This document shows positions 24,603 through 35,307 of a DNA stretch of 64,000 nt, in pieces (positions within the stretch are counted from its first letter, which is position 1; every line of letters begins with the position of its first letter). Location: the NCBI RefSeq assembly GCF_041381155.1, contig NC_091142.1, positions 41,279,604-41,343,603 of the forward strand, written 5' to 3'. A program made the translations under genes and the position numbers. The notes under the pieces were generated by a model that saw only the letters and a list, made by a program, of their open reading frames with translations, made no database searches and was not told where the DNA came from. This stretch comes from Argopecten irradians. Lineage: Eukaryota > Mollusca > Bivalvia > Pectinida > Pectinidae.

Positions 24603-26102
24603 TTACTCAATGTATTTGAGGACCTTCACCTTGGATCGATCAAACACTGCCCACAAATTAATATTTTGTGAGTCAATGCCGATGACACCAGCGTCACTAC
24701 TGCTAACGTAGACTAACCGAATGAACTGTCCCTCTCCTGTGAGGAGGCGGATACAGCCATTGGACTTGTCGCTGATGAGGAGGTGTCCTATAGTGTCAAA
24801 CTTGATATCACAAGGACTGAACGGATTCTTTATCTTACATCCAACGTTCGATTCTGGTAGACTGCCTTTGTATGAGAAGATCTGTCCAAAATCCTTGTCA
24901 GTTACCAATACACTCGTCTGAGAATGACCGCCATCTTTTTCTCTGTCCATGTCAATCACCGCGACATGCTTAGTAACCGGACACTCCGTGATCCTGTAGG
25001 CTGATCTGACCAATGGTACGCTACGTTGAAAGAAACTGGTCTTTTCTGCGCTGCCGGAAGAGAGTAGTACGGTGCCACATGTGGTGAATTTTATCATCTT
25101 CTTTGACATCCCAATCAGGATGTTTTCATTGGCAGTAACACACAGACTATAACTGTCTGAATCTAAAGTGAATCTGGTGACTGTTTCTTTTGATGTTATG
25201 TCGCATTCCTTCACTTCATAGTGGCTATCTGTACATATCCAGAGATTTTTTGTCATCGGCGATACTTGGACCTCTCTGATTGGAACCTTGTACTTGAGCA
25301 CCTTTTCTGCCTTGCCTTCTCTGTCCAGCAGTGTCACAATGTTGCTGTTATCACATATCCATGCTCCCCCCTCACCATTAGGAGTGACACAACTGATGAA
25401 TTCGGATAATCTGAACTCTGATATTATCTTTGTATGCACAATCGGCTTCATTTCAGCTGATGTCGTCAACACTCCAAATGCTTTTTCCAGACAATCTGTA
25501 GGGGCGTAATTTGGGACGAACGAGAAGTGATGGCATGTCGGTTGTACAGGTAGACTGTGAACAGGTTCAGCTATGAGTGAATGTCCTGTGTCATAAGTCT
25601 GGATATCTGTCCCTTCACGGAGCACGTGTCTGCAGTTTCTTAAGTTGTCATTCAAGGCATCTAGGCGACTCTGTACTTCATTAATGAAGGTTACCAAATT
25701 TCTTTTGTTCTCCTCCTCCAATTGTTTATACACACCTTTGTACATGCAGGTGAGAACATCAATCTTAAGTTTCACTCGCTTCCCCTGTCGCTCAATGTCC
25801 TGTGTTAACTTGTCATACTTTTGAGAAGTCTGTGAGAGCTCGTTCTCGGCCCATTTAATCAGCAGCTGGAGCTGTGAACACTGACTTTCCTCTGTACTGT
25901 CGATGTATTTCTGGATCTGAGTTCGTGTGTTGGCGGTAAGTTCATTCAGGGCACACATCTCGTGGCCTTTATGTTCAGTTGACAAGCACGTCAAACATGC
26001 TAAGGCTTTACATAATTCACAAAACAATGTCACGGTTTTATCCGGGTGGTGAACACAGAACGTTTGACCAGGTTGTCTCGCAGCCAATCGCTCGCTCGCC
26101 AT
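24603..26102 (-). CDS. TRIM-like protein: B-box, coiled coil, beta-propeller; single exon
   Basis: A 499-codon uninterrupted frame from an ATG at 26,102 to a TAA at 24,603. Residues 16-47 carry a full B-box type 2 zinc set: C16, H19, C28, C31, C36, C39, H44, H47. Residues about 55-160 are rich in E, K, Q and L with heptad-like spacing, as in the coiled coil of tripartite-motif proteins. Residues about 225-499 contain recurring strands such as ICDNSNIVTLLDREG and GHLLISDKSNGCIRLL, typical of an NHL/TolB-like beta-propeller. No RING finger precedes the B-box, so ubiquitin-ligase activity is not implied; a scaffold or substrate-recognition role is more likely. Large families of intronless genes of this kind are known in bivalves, some linked to innate immunity. 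The coding sequence is GC-richer than its surroundings and intact, so it is probably functional. Confidence 0.9.
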   Translation of the reverse strand: MASERLAARQPGQTFCVHHPDKTVTLFCELCKALACLTCLSTEHKGHEMCALNELTANTRTQIQKYIDSTEESQCSQLQLLIKWAENELSQTSQKYDKLTQDIERQGKRVKLKIDVLTCMYKGVYKQLEEENKRNLVTFINEVQSRLDALNDNLRNCRHVLREGTDIQTYDTGHSLIAEPVHSLPVQPTCHHFSFVPNYAPTDCLEKAFGVLTTSAEMKPIVHTKIISEFRLSEFISCVTPNGEGGAWICDNSNIVTLLDREGKAEKVLKYKVPIREVQVSPMTKNLWICTDSHYEVKECDITSKETVTRFTLDSDSYSLCVTANENILIGMSKKMIKFTTCGTVLLSSGSAEKTSFFQRSVPLVRSAYRITECPVTKHVAVIDMDREKDGGHSQTSVLVTDKDFGQIFSYKGSLPESNVGCKIKNPFSPCDIKFDTIGHLLISDKSNGCIRLLTGEGQFIRLVYVSSSDAGVIGIDSQNINLWAVFDRSKVKVLKYIE

Positions 26103-27260
26103 CTTTTCGTCTAGCTACGTACGTAATCACTCTTTCAGTTTCGTTTTCGTTTCTGTAGCGCTTTAACTTTTGTGGTTGGAACGGAAGAAACAATATAAGG
26201 CATTTCGATTAAGTAGCACGAGTTACACCAAACTACACAAATTTTAGTCTATCCATATATAATTGTCATGATTATACATAATTTCAGAAATTACAAGGTT
26301 GCGTATTTTGAATTTGATTAATAAAAAGATTCATATGTTATTCCAGAGAATTAAATTAATTATGTCCCTGGGTATCCGAACCAGATCGGTTTAACCACGC
26401 AATGAAAGTCGTTTGGATGCTGCATGTGCCGTGTGCACTTTGACCAGCTATCGTGCCCTAGCCCCTGCCTACAGACCGTCACATTAGACTTTAAAACGTC
26501 AAAGTTATGGGCTGGAGTGAAAAGAGTGGAATTTTTCTTTTCAAATGTATCAGATTTGGGAAGGTATAATACGTTCAAGAAAAGTCACAACAATAAATGT
26601 ACAGTTAATTCAACATTCGTTATAACGTTACACAGAGAGGAGATTTTTCCTTATTTCCGAAGCATGAAACAAACATTTACTCAATTTATTTAATTGTTTT
26701 TACACTTTTACATGAAAGCAATTCTATAAGCTTGTAAACACTCGGATGTCGGTAATAATACTTCTTATATCATCCCATGGTTGATTCGATTATCTAATTA
26801 CTTTAACGATTCCTAATTACTTAATCGATTCCTATTTGGTTATAAGAAAATAATAGTTCAAAATTTATCATTACACAGTTTGAATAATGATTATAGATAA
26901 ATATTTAACCTTTCTCTTCTATTCAAAGTGATTATTAAATGTTATGATATATTAAAAATACATTGTACTAATTTGAATATTTAAGATATAGGCCAATTCA
27001 TTCCATACCGTCAGAGACATAGATAATTTAATTAATATACTATCTAAATCTTTGATACCGTTTACCATAAAATCAGAAAATTCAATGGAATTTGATTCTG
27101 AAACTAACTACTTATTTGGTTTATTAAGTAAGTGTCCAATCGATAGATGAGTACAAGGACGTACAACACTGTATCTCACTTATAAATCCTTGGTGAATAT
27201 AAGGAAAACATCCAGCGGTTAAAAAAGTAATAATAATTGTTACTAACATCAGAAGAACTG
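26103..27260. other. Upstream region of the TRIM-like gene; no other gene
   Basis: The first 100 bp or so would hold the 5' untranslated region and promoter of the minus-strand gene; no firm core promoter element was identified. The rest is AT-rich. Overlapping short frames on both strands at 26,360-26,693 show no recognisable domain. Confidence 0.35.
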
Positions 27261-27321
27261 TTCTTGTGGGAATCTTGTGGGATTATAAATCTTGTGGGAT
27301 TATAAATCTTGTGGGATTATA
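27261..27321 (+). repeat. 17-bp tandem repeat, 3 copies plus partial
   Basis: AATCTTGTGGGATTATA repeats exactly three times from 27,271, preceded by a partial copy. It abuts and partly supplies the 5' end of the open frame of the Penelope-like fragment. Confidence 0.9.
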
Positions 27322-27967
27322 AATGCATCACCAAACTTTACAAATCTTGTTATTTTACACAAGAAATTACAATTTTTGGCTTTGTATATATATATTCCAA
27401 TTGTAAAAGGTTGTGAAGATTACATGAAAAATAGCGACAGAATGAAATTGATTTTATCTAACAAGAAAATAATAAATTGCAAGCGTCAACCTAAAAACCT
27501 TAAACGTATTTTATGTGCGTCAAAATTTAATTCGAAAATTCAAGATACTTCTGTCACTAAATGTATGCAAAAGCGTTGCAAAACATGTGATATTATTATA
27601 GAGTGTAAAAATTATACATTCAAAAATGGTTTTAATTTCAAAATTAAAACTAATATGAATTGTACATCCAAAAATGTCATATACGCACTTATTTGTAGAA
27701 AATGCTCAGATTTTTATATTGGTCAGACAGGAATGGAATTGAGAAAGAGAGTTACATTACACCGACAACAAACCAAAACAGACCATCTCAGATATTTAAC
27801 AGTAAACGAACATTGTCATATGTGTGCTAATGATAACTTTTTTTATTTTACCAATAAATCAAATGTCTAATTCAGATCTTTTAAAAAGAGAAAATAAAGA
27901 AATGTATTTCATTCAACTTATGAAACCTGTGCTAAATTCAGAACGGGACAAAGGAACTTCACATTAG
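27322..27967 (+). pseudogene. Penelope-like element, GIY-YIG endonuclease end, frameshifted
   Basis: The open frame ending at 27,870 encodes the C-terminal part of a Penelope-like retroelement. Visible features are the linker RQPKNLKRILCASKF, a zinc-finger-like C-x4-C-x2-C (KCMQKRCKTC), then the GIY-YIG nuclease core VIYALICRKCSDFYIGQTG with the following ELRKRV, H and E/H positions. The frame breaks near 27,862, and the expected C-terminal sequence (EMYFIQLMKPVLNSE) continues in the next frame to a TAG at 27,965. The reverse transcriptase that should lie upstream is not recognised, so the copy is 5'-truncated. The first codons come from the 17-bp repeat and are not part of the element. Confidence 0.85.
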
Positions 27968-28103
27968 TTTTTATTTTGTCCTCATGTTTTTGTTAGTTTC
28001 TTCCAGAACCACTCACAATATCTTTATGTACCATGTTATGACGTGATCTTACTATGACGTCAATGTACAATGACGTCATGTTTTACAAATAAAAGAATTC
28101 AAA

Positions 28104-28145
28104 CCCCTGAAGACCGGCATGTGCCGAAAAAGCGCTAGGGAGGAA
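28104..28145 (+). ncRNA. Hammerhead-ribozyme-like motif of the Penelope-like element
   Basis: About 140 bp after the endonuclease stop lies CCCCTGAAGACC, then a GGCATGTGCC hairpin, then GAAA, AAGCGCTA and GGG. This resembles a type I hammerhead: CUGANGA core (28,107-28,113), stem II (28,116-28,125), GAAA (28,126-28,129), short stem III, UA before the cleavage point, and CCC/GGG closing stem I. Penelope-like elements are known to carry such ribozymes in their terminal repeats. Two extra C residues lie between the core and stem II, so the fold is non-canonical and activity is doubtful. Confidence 0.45.
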
Positions 28146-28492
28146 AAAACTGTTTTATAGTTGTGTTTTCTTTTTATGTATATGGAAACCATCACATGGA
28201 CATGGTTCTTTTTTACTTATATATATATATATATACACAGAGACATATATAATTTAATTGTTATTTTTTTAAATCTCTGATACATAAACACATCGTTGAT
28301 ACTGACTCCAGGGGTTTCCTAATCACTTTCGATCTCTACACCCCTGGACTTGTGTGAAAAACTCACGGCTAATTAAAGATTTTGAAATTAAATCTACTTT
28401 TTATTATGCATGAATTATCACATAATAATTCCTGAAACATAATTATATAGATACTCTTTAATACATGTACATATGCTTCTTGCAACACTAAT
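28146..28492. other. Intergenic DNA with AT dinucleotide run
   Basis: It contains a (TA)n run at about 28,218-28,237 and a hairpin-like pair TCCAGGGGT and ACACCCCTGGA at about 28,307 and 28,338, the second sharing its flank with 5,350-5,381. No gene is supported. Confidence 0.45.
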
Positions 28493-28702
28493 GGGACTCA
28501 TTCGATTCACGTACCACGTGATACCCGATAACGTTTGTGCGGGACTATTGTTTCTATTGGTGATGGAATGACGTCAAAAGACGTTATCGCGGGATAACGT
28601 CATTTCAGCGCGAAGATTTCAAAGAGTTACGTTCCATCACCACTGGAGATACTAGTCCCGCACAAAGGTTACCGGGTATCACGTGGTACGTGAATTAGTC
28701 CC
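28493..28702. mobile_element. Palindromic MITE, copy B (210 bp)
   Basis: The arms run GGGACTCATTCGATTCACGT inward and ACGTGAATTAGTCCC outward. They are about 80 bp each and include CCACGTGATACCCG and GTGCGGGACTA. The right end is immediately followed by the outer end of the next inverted-repeat element. Same family as 23,591-23,791. Confidence 0.85.
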
Positions 28703-29422
28703 ACACAACACAATGTTTGTAATGATCAATCATCGGTGTGTACGTACGTCAAGCATCATATCCTTGATGCTTTAAAGGATTTGTGCAGTCAAAAATGATG
28801 ATTTCAGTTTATGCTGGAAATGGCATTATTAGCACGTGTAGAAACCTCTCCGTGCCGCACGCGACCGGAATAACCTGTAAGCCGTCGATATCGAGGTCCA
28901 AAATTCTGACCGCCCGATTATGCATATTTTCTAGCGCTAAACCGTGTGACGTCACAATAGTCCGTGGCTTATAGCTGTACTATAACTGATGTGCTATCAC
29001 TTACATCGACGGTCACAGGAAAAGGCGATCAACGATTTTTTTATGATTACTTTTGAGTGAAGTTAATCGTAAAATAACTTTGACTCGAATATTAATAGAT
29101 AAAAGAGTGAAATTCAATGTTTCAAATACTCTAATTTATGCTCTAATAGCAGGTATCTTCGTGTCATTATGAAAAAAATCCACACAGAAACAAAAGTTTC
29201 GGATTTTTTTGTCGAGGAGTTCAGCAACGAATAAGCTTTAATTAGATAATATTTTCCTGTAGTCTGTATCTTTGATACATGGTAAAATAACAAAGTTTGT
29301 GACTGTAAAACTAAATTTTATGTAACAATTTAAGAAATCCTTGATTAAAGCATCAAGGATATGATGATTGACGTACGTATATACACACCGATGATTGATC
29401 AGTACAAACATTGTGTTGTGTG
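28703..29422. mobile_element. Inverted-repeat element with about 72-bp termini, copy 1
   Basis: ACACAACACAATGTTTGTAA at the left end is mirrored by the right end finishing in CATTGTGTTGTGTGT. The inverted match runs through TCATCGGTGTGTACGTACGT to the CTTGATGCTTTA word, roughly 72-76 bp. The interior of about 570 bp recurs inverted at 34,172-34,745. Short frames at 28,783 and 29,238 are not supported as genes. Confidence 0.85.
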
Positions 29423-31585
29423 TTGCTAACCGAATAAATTGAGATACATGTATTACAATACCGAAAAAACGTTTCAACATATGGCAGAAAGAATTTATTT
29501 TTTATATTATAAAAGATCTAAATATTGAGATGTTAAGCAAAACAAACTATTTTTAGACCGTGCGGTCGCTTTCAATTTTTAATTGATATACGAGTAGATA
29601 CTCCGATATAGATATATAATTAACCATGCCTTTGGTTTGATGGTTATGTAATACCTGGACCAGGATGTTGTTTACCTGTACACAACGCCTTTCATCGAAC
29701 TCACCTGTAAATACCTGGCCGCGGGCAATTTGCTATTCGGTGGACTATATCGGGTATTTGCTATTGTCTTACTGTCAATCAGGTTAGGACATCCGTTAAT
29801 TTGATAGTGATTTGAATTATGGAAACCACGTACATCTATGCTCTAGGTTTTTTATTGTCACCTCCATTTTTAAAATGAAGTTGTAAAAGCAAATGGAAAT
29901 AAAATATCCCTGATCATACCTAGGAATATATATTACATATATATATGTGTGGTACACAGGTAAAACAATAATGGAAAGTGACTTATTCAGAAACAAAAAT
30001 GGTTCTAAGAACTATTTCAACTAAAGATTTAACCTTAAAAAAAAGTCCAGTCTAGTACTGTAATTACGGAATCGTGGCATATAGCAATCTCCCGTAATTT
30101 CTAAGGTATTAGTAAAATTTCTAAGAATTTTTGAAAAGGTACAAGATATTATATCTATATATAATGCCCGTATACAAATAATTTCATTTTTCATTTGGAC
30201 ACTATAAGTGGTTATTTTTTGGATTATACGATAAATGTTCATATATCCAGAAACATATATACAATAAATATTACGTATATATGTTTCTCATATATCATAC
30301 TATTAAATCTCGGTATGATATACAAAAGGATCGACAGTGAATATATTATGTTAAGGATTTAGTATAATTTTGAATTTAAACCTACACTTGTACTGTAATT
30401 TATAAATATATATCAGATATAACATTGATGTATTTCTGCTTTTTAGTAAACGTTATAGATAAAGTTTTAAAGGCAACAATATAGATATACATATTATTTT
30501 TGGTATAAGTTTGGTACTGTTACTCCAATATCACATAACTGATAACAGTCCACATTTTAATTTTTACTCAAAACTGTGCCGTGTTTGCATCGTTATGACA
30601 GAAGTTTGAAATAAAAACACGGATTCTAGATATATTCATGCTAAATTTTGGGATTTTACTCGTAAAAATATAGTGTTACATTATACTTATAACATGCTAT
30701 CTAAATCTCAGTCCAGACTGATCCGAATATCATTTTGATATCGCTATCAAATTGGACTGATTATCTAATCTAAAGTTAGATATATGCATGTTTGAATGTT
30801 TGAAATGGTGTAATTGGAATGTTTTGAAACTGAAAATATCTACTTAAAGCTAGAATACCCATTTACTCGAAAAACTCAAAAAGCCCCCCCCCCCCCCCCC
30901 CCCGGACAAAAGCCCCTTGGCAAAAGCCCCTTGGGACATAAGCCCCTTATTTATAAAATAATCTTATATTTTCTTATTTTTATTTATTTAAAAAAATATT
31001 TATCTGCTATATGGTACATTTTGATTTTATTAGAGAAGAGTGTCAAACATATACATAATTATAATGTGATCATTTGAATTCTTTTCATTTTTGAGTTATA
31101 TATATCAAGGATTCATATACGTCCTTGTATATATCAAAGAAAGATTAACAAAACATGTACACATATGTATACATAGACATTTGAATGTTATATATACAAG
31201 AAGCCAATAATGCTTTCTTTATAATATCACACCTACATTGTACCAGGCTTACAGCTTGATGTTTGCATGAATAGGATTATGTAGATAATTAGGAAAGTAT
31301 GTTTAATTCCAAAAACATTTTTATCATATAGTGTCATAATTAGTGTAACATCAAAATAATTTTTACCTTTTTTTTTCTTCTATAAACCATTAAATCAATT
31401 TATCAAAATATGATCAAAGTTCCAATTATCTAGTAAATTTCTATAATGTGTCTTATTTTCAACTATATTTAAAAAATAAAATTATTTAAATATGAAAATA
31501 ATTTTTTTTATAACTATTTTTTTAATTTAATATTTTTTCACCAAGACCACGTGACCGCTTAGCTCATTATCTCTGAACCGTAGTC
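29423..31585. other. AT-rich intergenic DNA with small repeats
   Basis: No gene is supported. Two local structures are visible. A 14-bp perfect inverted pair, AGAAACATATATAC and GTATATATGTTTCT, lies at 30,250 and 30,275. A run of about 20 C residues at 30,884-30,903 is followed by three AAGCCCCTT words; the 87-codon frame over this run is not called. Confidence 0.45.
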
Positions 31586-31589
31586 GACA

Positions 31590-34080
31590 CTACCCAATTT
31601 CAATTTCTTTATTCCTTTAGCAAAAGCTAATCAGATTATACAAATCATACAAATACATAACATAACAATTAAGAGAGTGAAAACCTTGAGAGCGTGACAA
31701 ACAAACACATGATGAAATATAGATATATCAATAACATAGAAATAATAATATAGATAAAGATAGGGCATTAATGGCATGGATGGCAATTTACGGCTGTACA
31801 TTTTGTAACACAAGACATTCAGCTCGGCGTTTGTTCGCGCGGAAAATGTATTTCCCCAAATTATTTAATTCTGTTACATTATCAGAAGATAACAGTTGGA
31901 TTAACTTAAACACACTTGGGTTTCTTCTATAGAACAGTTTGATTAATTGTTGGCGTAAATCATTGTATAAAGGACAAATAAGTATAAAATGGAATTCATC
32001 TTCAATATCATTTTTATCGCAGACATGGCATTTTCGTTCAGTTCTTTGAATATTCCTAAAACGACCACTTTCGATATTGAGTAAGTGGGCGGATGTCCTA
32101 ATTTTAGTGACTTCTCTCTGATAGACTCGGCTGCTCATTTTGATCAGATAAGTTTGGAGGGTAAACGAATTATTTAGATGTTGAAAAATATGTCCTTTCG
32201 GACTTGAAATTATAGATTCGTGGCATTTTTGTTGAAAAATGTCCAAGATTCTGTATTTTATTTTTAAATATGTTACGTTATCAACATTGGGAGACTCCCA
32301 TATGAACCCTAGTCCACTTCTATACAATTCATTTTTAATACTCAGAACCCAACTATCGCCGTTCTGTAGCATATTTTCATAACTTGCCTGAAGTATACAG
32401 TTATCTGTGTTTTTGAGTTTGATCCAGTATTTAAAAATTCTTAATTTTCGCACGATGTGTAAAGGGTAGCGCCCAAGTTCTTGGTAAACAAAATTGTTAC
32501 AAGCACTCTTTCTAATTCCTAGCAACTGTTTACAGAAACTAATTTGTATTTTTTCAACATCAGGTGCTTGGTGGAAACCCCATATTTCCGAGGCATAGTT
32601 TATAACACTACCTACGAAAGTATCAAAAACGGATAGTTGAGTTTCAATGTTGAAAAATTCTCTCTACAAATTTTGTCGATTGCAAATAATGCTTTACGTC
32701 CCTGATCTGCTACTTTTTTCTGAGTTTGTCTAAATTTGCCATTGTAATTCATAAGCATACCTAAATAGTTGAATTCATTTACAATTTCTAATTTTTCACC
32801 GTTATAAAACCACTGTTCATTTTCCCTAATTACCCCACCGTTTCTGAAAAGCATAATTTTTGTTTTATCAGTGTTAACAGTTAGCGCCCATTTCATGGTA
32901 TAGTTAAGCAACCAGTTTTTGTAAGCCTTCAGGAGTTTCAGCTAAAATAACGGTGTCATCTGCATACATGATCAGAAACATATTCAGTTCCTGTAATTCG
33001 ATACATGGGCAATTGTCACTTATAAATTGCATTTCAAAATCATTAACGTAGAGGGAGTATAATATAGGTGATAGTACTTCGCCTTGCAACAAACCGTTTT
33101 TACATTCGAAAAAGTCAGAATTCGACCCATTATATTAAACACAATATAGCGAGCGTATAATAGCCAACATCTTACCTTCGATACCCTCTTTTATTAGTTT
33201 ATAGTACAGGTTTTGTCGATTAATAAAATCAAAAGCCTTACGGTAATCTATGAAACAGCAGTATAATCTTTTCTTAGTTTTAAGACTTTTATTAATTAAG
33301 GCCTGTAAGGCAAAAATAGCGTCGACAGTGGATAGATTTTTGCGGAAGCCAAATTGTGCGTCAGTAAGGATATTGTATTTACTATCAAATGCTAATAACC
33401 TACGGTTCAAGATAGACGTGAATAGTTTTCCTAAGCAACTGACTAGGGTGATTCCTCTATAATTATTAGTGTCGTCAATATCACCCTTCTTGAAAACAGG
33501 GATAATATTACCAATTGACCAGTTATGGGGGAAATGACCAGATTTGAAAACATTATTGAATAGTGTGAAGAGACATGGCACTAGAATGTCCTTACAATGG
33601 ATCAAGTACTCGTTTTGGATGCCATCCATGCCACAAGCCTTATTGGAGTTCAGATTATTTATAGCAATACCAATTTCCTCATGAGAAATTTCTAAGTCAA
33701 GTTCTTCATAAACCGCATCTTTAAGATCATAATTTCTGAAAAATTCAGGAACATTTTCATTTACGTTAGTATCCACGTTAGCTACACTAGAAAAGTGATG
33801 AAAGAATTCATTAAGAGATATTTTACTGTTCGATGTATTTTTCTTCTTACGGAATTGCTTATAAAAACTTCTGGGGTTATTTTTTCTCATGAAATTCAAC
33901 ATATTACCCTGCTGGTGTTTGTATCGATTCTTCAGTTTACGTTCCAAAATTTTATAGGCTCTTTTCTTATTTACCCGTAATAGTCTATTTTCATGAGATT
34001 TACAGGAATTGAAAGAGCTCAAAGCATGTTTGTATACCCGTAAATCACGACCAAAACCAACCGATAGCGGTAAAAGCTAG
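31590..34080 (-). pseudogene. 5'-truncated LINE reverse transcriptase (jockey/CR1-like), disabled
   Basis: On the minus strand, a 295-codon frame (34,022-33,135) carries the first reverse-transcriptase motifs: NSNKACGMDGIQNEYL, IIPVFKKGD, NNYRGITLVSCLGKLF, GFRKNLSTVDAIF and FIDYRKAFD (motif A). After an in-frame TAA, the same frame resumes with GEVLSPILYSLYVNDF and the catalytic MYADDTVIL. A frameshift near 32,910 leads into the thumb region (VNTDKTKIMLF, NYLGM), and a second near 32,610 leads into the C-terminal domain. That domain ends in a zinc-knuckle-like CHVCDKNDIEDEFHF plus ICPLY. One stop plus two frameshifts make it a pseudogene. The apurinic endonuclease is absent, consistent with 5' truncation near 34,080. 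AATAAA on the minus strand lies near 31,611. Confidence 0.9.
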
Positions 34081-34139
34081 GCGATTCGTTGGGTGGGACT
34101 TAATTTTTCATTCATCCAAAGTAATATCCTGACGTATTA

Positions 34140-34171
34140 TCAAAAAAAAAAAAAAAAAAACAAACAAAAAA
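34140..34171 (+). repeat. Poly-A tract
   Basis: About 20 consecutive A residues followed by AACAAACAAAAAA, immediately before the second copy of the inverted-repeat element. It could be the tail of a retroposed sequence on the plus strand, but no body was identified. Confidence 0.6.
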
Positions 34172-34745
34172 TTGGCTGTACAAATCCTTTAATCAAGGAT
34201 TTCTTTACTTGTTACGTAAAATTTCATTTTACAGTCACAATTCACAATGTATCAAAGATACAGACTACAGGAAAACATTATCTAATTAAAGCTTAATCGT
34301 TGCTGAACTCCTCGACAAAAAAAACCGAAACTTTTATTTCTGTGCGGATTTTCTTTCATAATTACCTGCTATTAGAGCATAAACTAGAGTATTTGACACA
34401 TCGAATTTCACTCTTTTAGTTATTAATATTCGAGTTATTGTACGATTAACTTCAATCATAAGTAATCATAAAAAAATCGTTGATCGGCTTTTCCTGTGGC
34501 CGTCGATATAAGCAAGGATTTATAAGTCCTTGATATAAGTGATAGCACATCAGTTATAGTACAGCTATAAGCCACGGACTATTATGACGTCACACGGTTT
34601 AGAGCTAGAAAATTTGACCTCGATATCGACGGCTTACAGGTTATTCTGGTCGCGCGCGGCACGGAGAGGTTTCTACACGTACTAATAAAGCCATTTCCAG
34701 CATAAACTGAAATTATCATTTTTGACTGCACAAATCCTTTAACAT
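34172..34745. mobile_element. Copy 2 of the 28,703 element, inverted, outer arms missing
   Basis: It aligns as reverse complement with about 28,770-29,350, sharing for example CGACGGCTTACAGGTTATTC and GGCACGGAGAGGTTTCTACA. The long outer termini of copy 1 are absent; each edge instead ends in CAAATCCTTTAA. It has a 27-bp extra palindromic block (CAAGGATTTATAAGTCCTTG at about 34,514) flanked by a repeated GATATAAG. Confidence 0.85.
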
Positions 34746-34807
34746 TCTTTTAGTTGAAGGAATTATGAAGCTACCTTGAAAGCCCCCAAATAAAGAAGAG
34801 TTCTTGG

Positions 34808-35307
34808 CTCTTGGGGAGGGGGGGGGACCCTAGTCCGCTAAACCTGCCTATATTATTAGGCTTTTTTAATTTTTTTTTTTTTTTTTTTTGCCTAATATAT
34901 AGTCAGCTCGCGGTACCTCTTAAAAATGTGAAATCGTAGGCCAGATTTTGCCTACGCTACGTCAGCGGTATATTTCTAATATATCGTCCATGCAATGCCG
35001 GGAAAACATACACATACCTATATATTGGGATCTTATGTACTCCACTGCCCCCATGTTACATCCCATTTATGAAATTAAACAACTCTGCACAATGAAATAC
35101 TTCCGAGACCCTTCTATTTCACATATTTGTAATGGCCGCCGTATACACATTTAGTAGAGCAAACGGCAGCTGACGTAGCGTAGGCCAAATCTGGCCTACG
35201 ATTTCACATTTTTAAGAGGTACCGCGAGCTGACTATATATTAGGCAAAAAAAAAAAAAAAAGCCTAATAATATAGACAGGTTTAGCGGACTAGGGGGACC
35301 CAAGAGA
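34808..35307. mobile_element. Foldback element, about 500 bp with 130-140-bp arms
   Basis: The left arm, from CTCTTGGG through CCTAGTCCGCTAAACCTG and GAGCTCGCGG-like sequence to GCTACGTCAGC, is mirrored by GCTGACGTAGC through CAGGTTTAGCGGACTAGG to CCCAAGAG. Each arm contains a long homopolymer (about 20 T on the left, 16 A on the right) between TTAGGC words. The central 200 bp is unique and non-coding. Confidence 0.85.
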
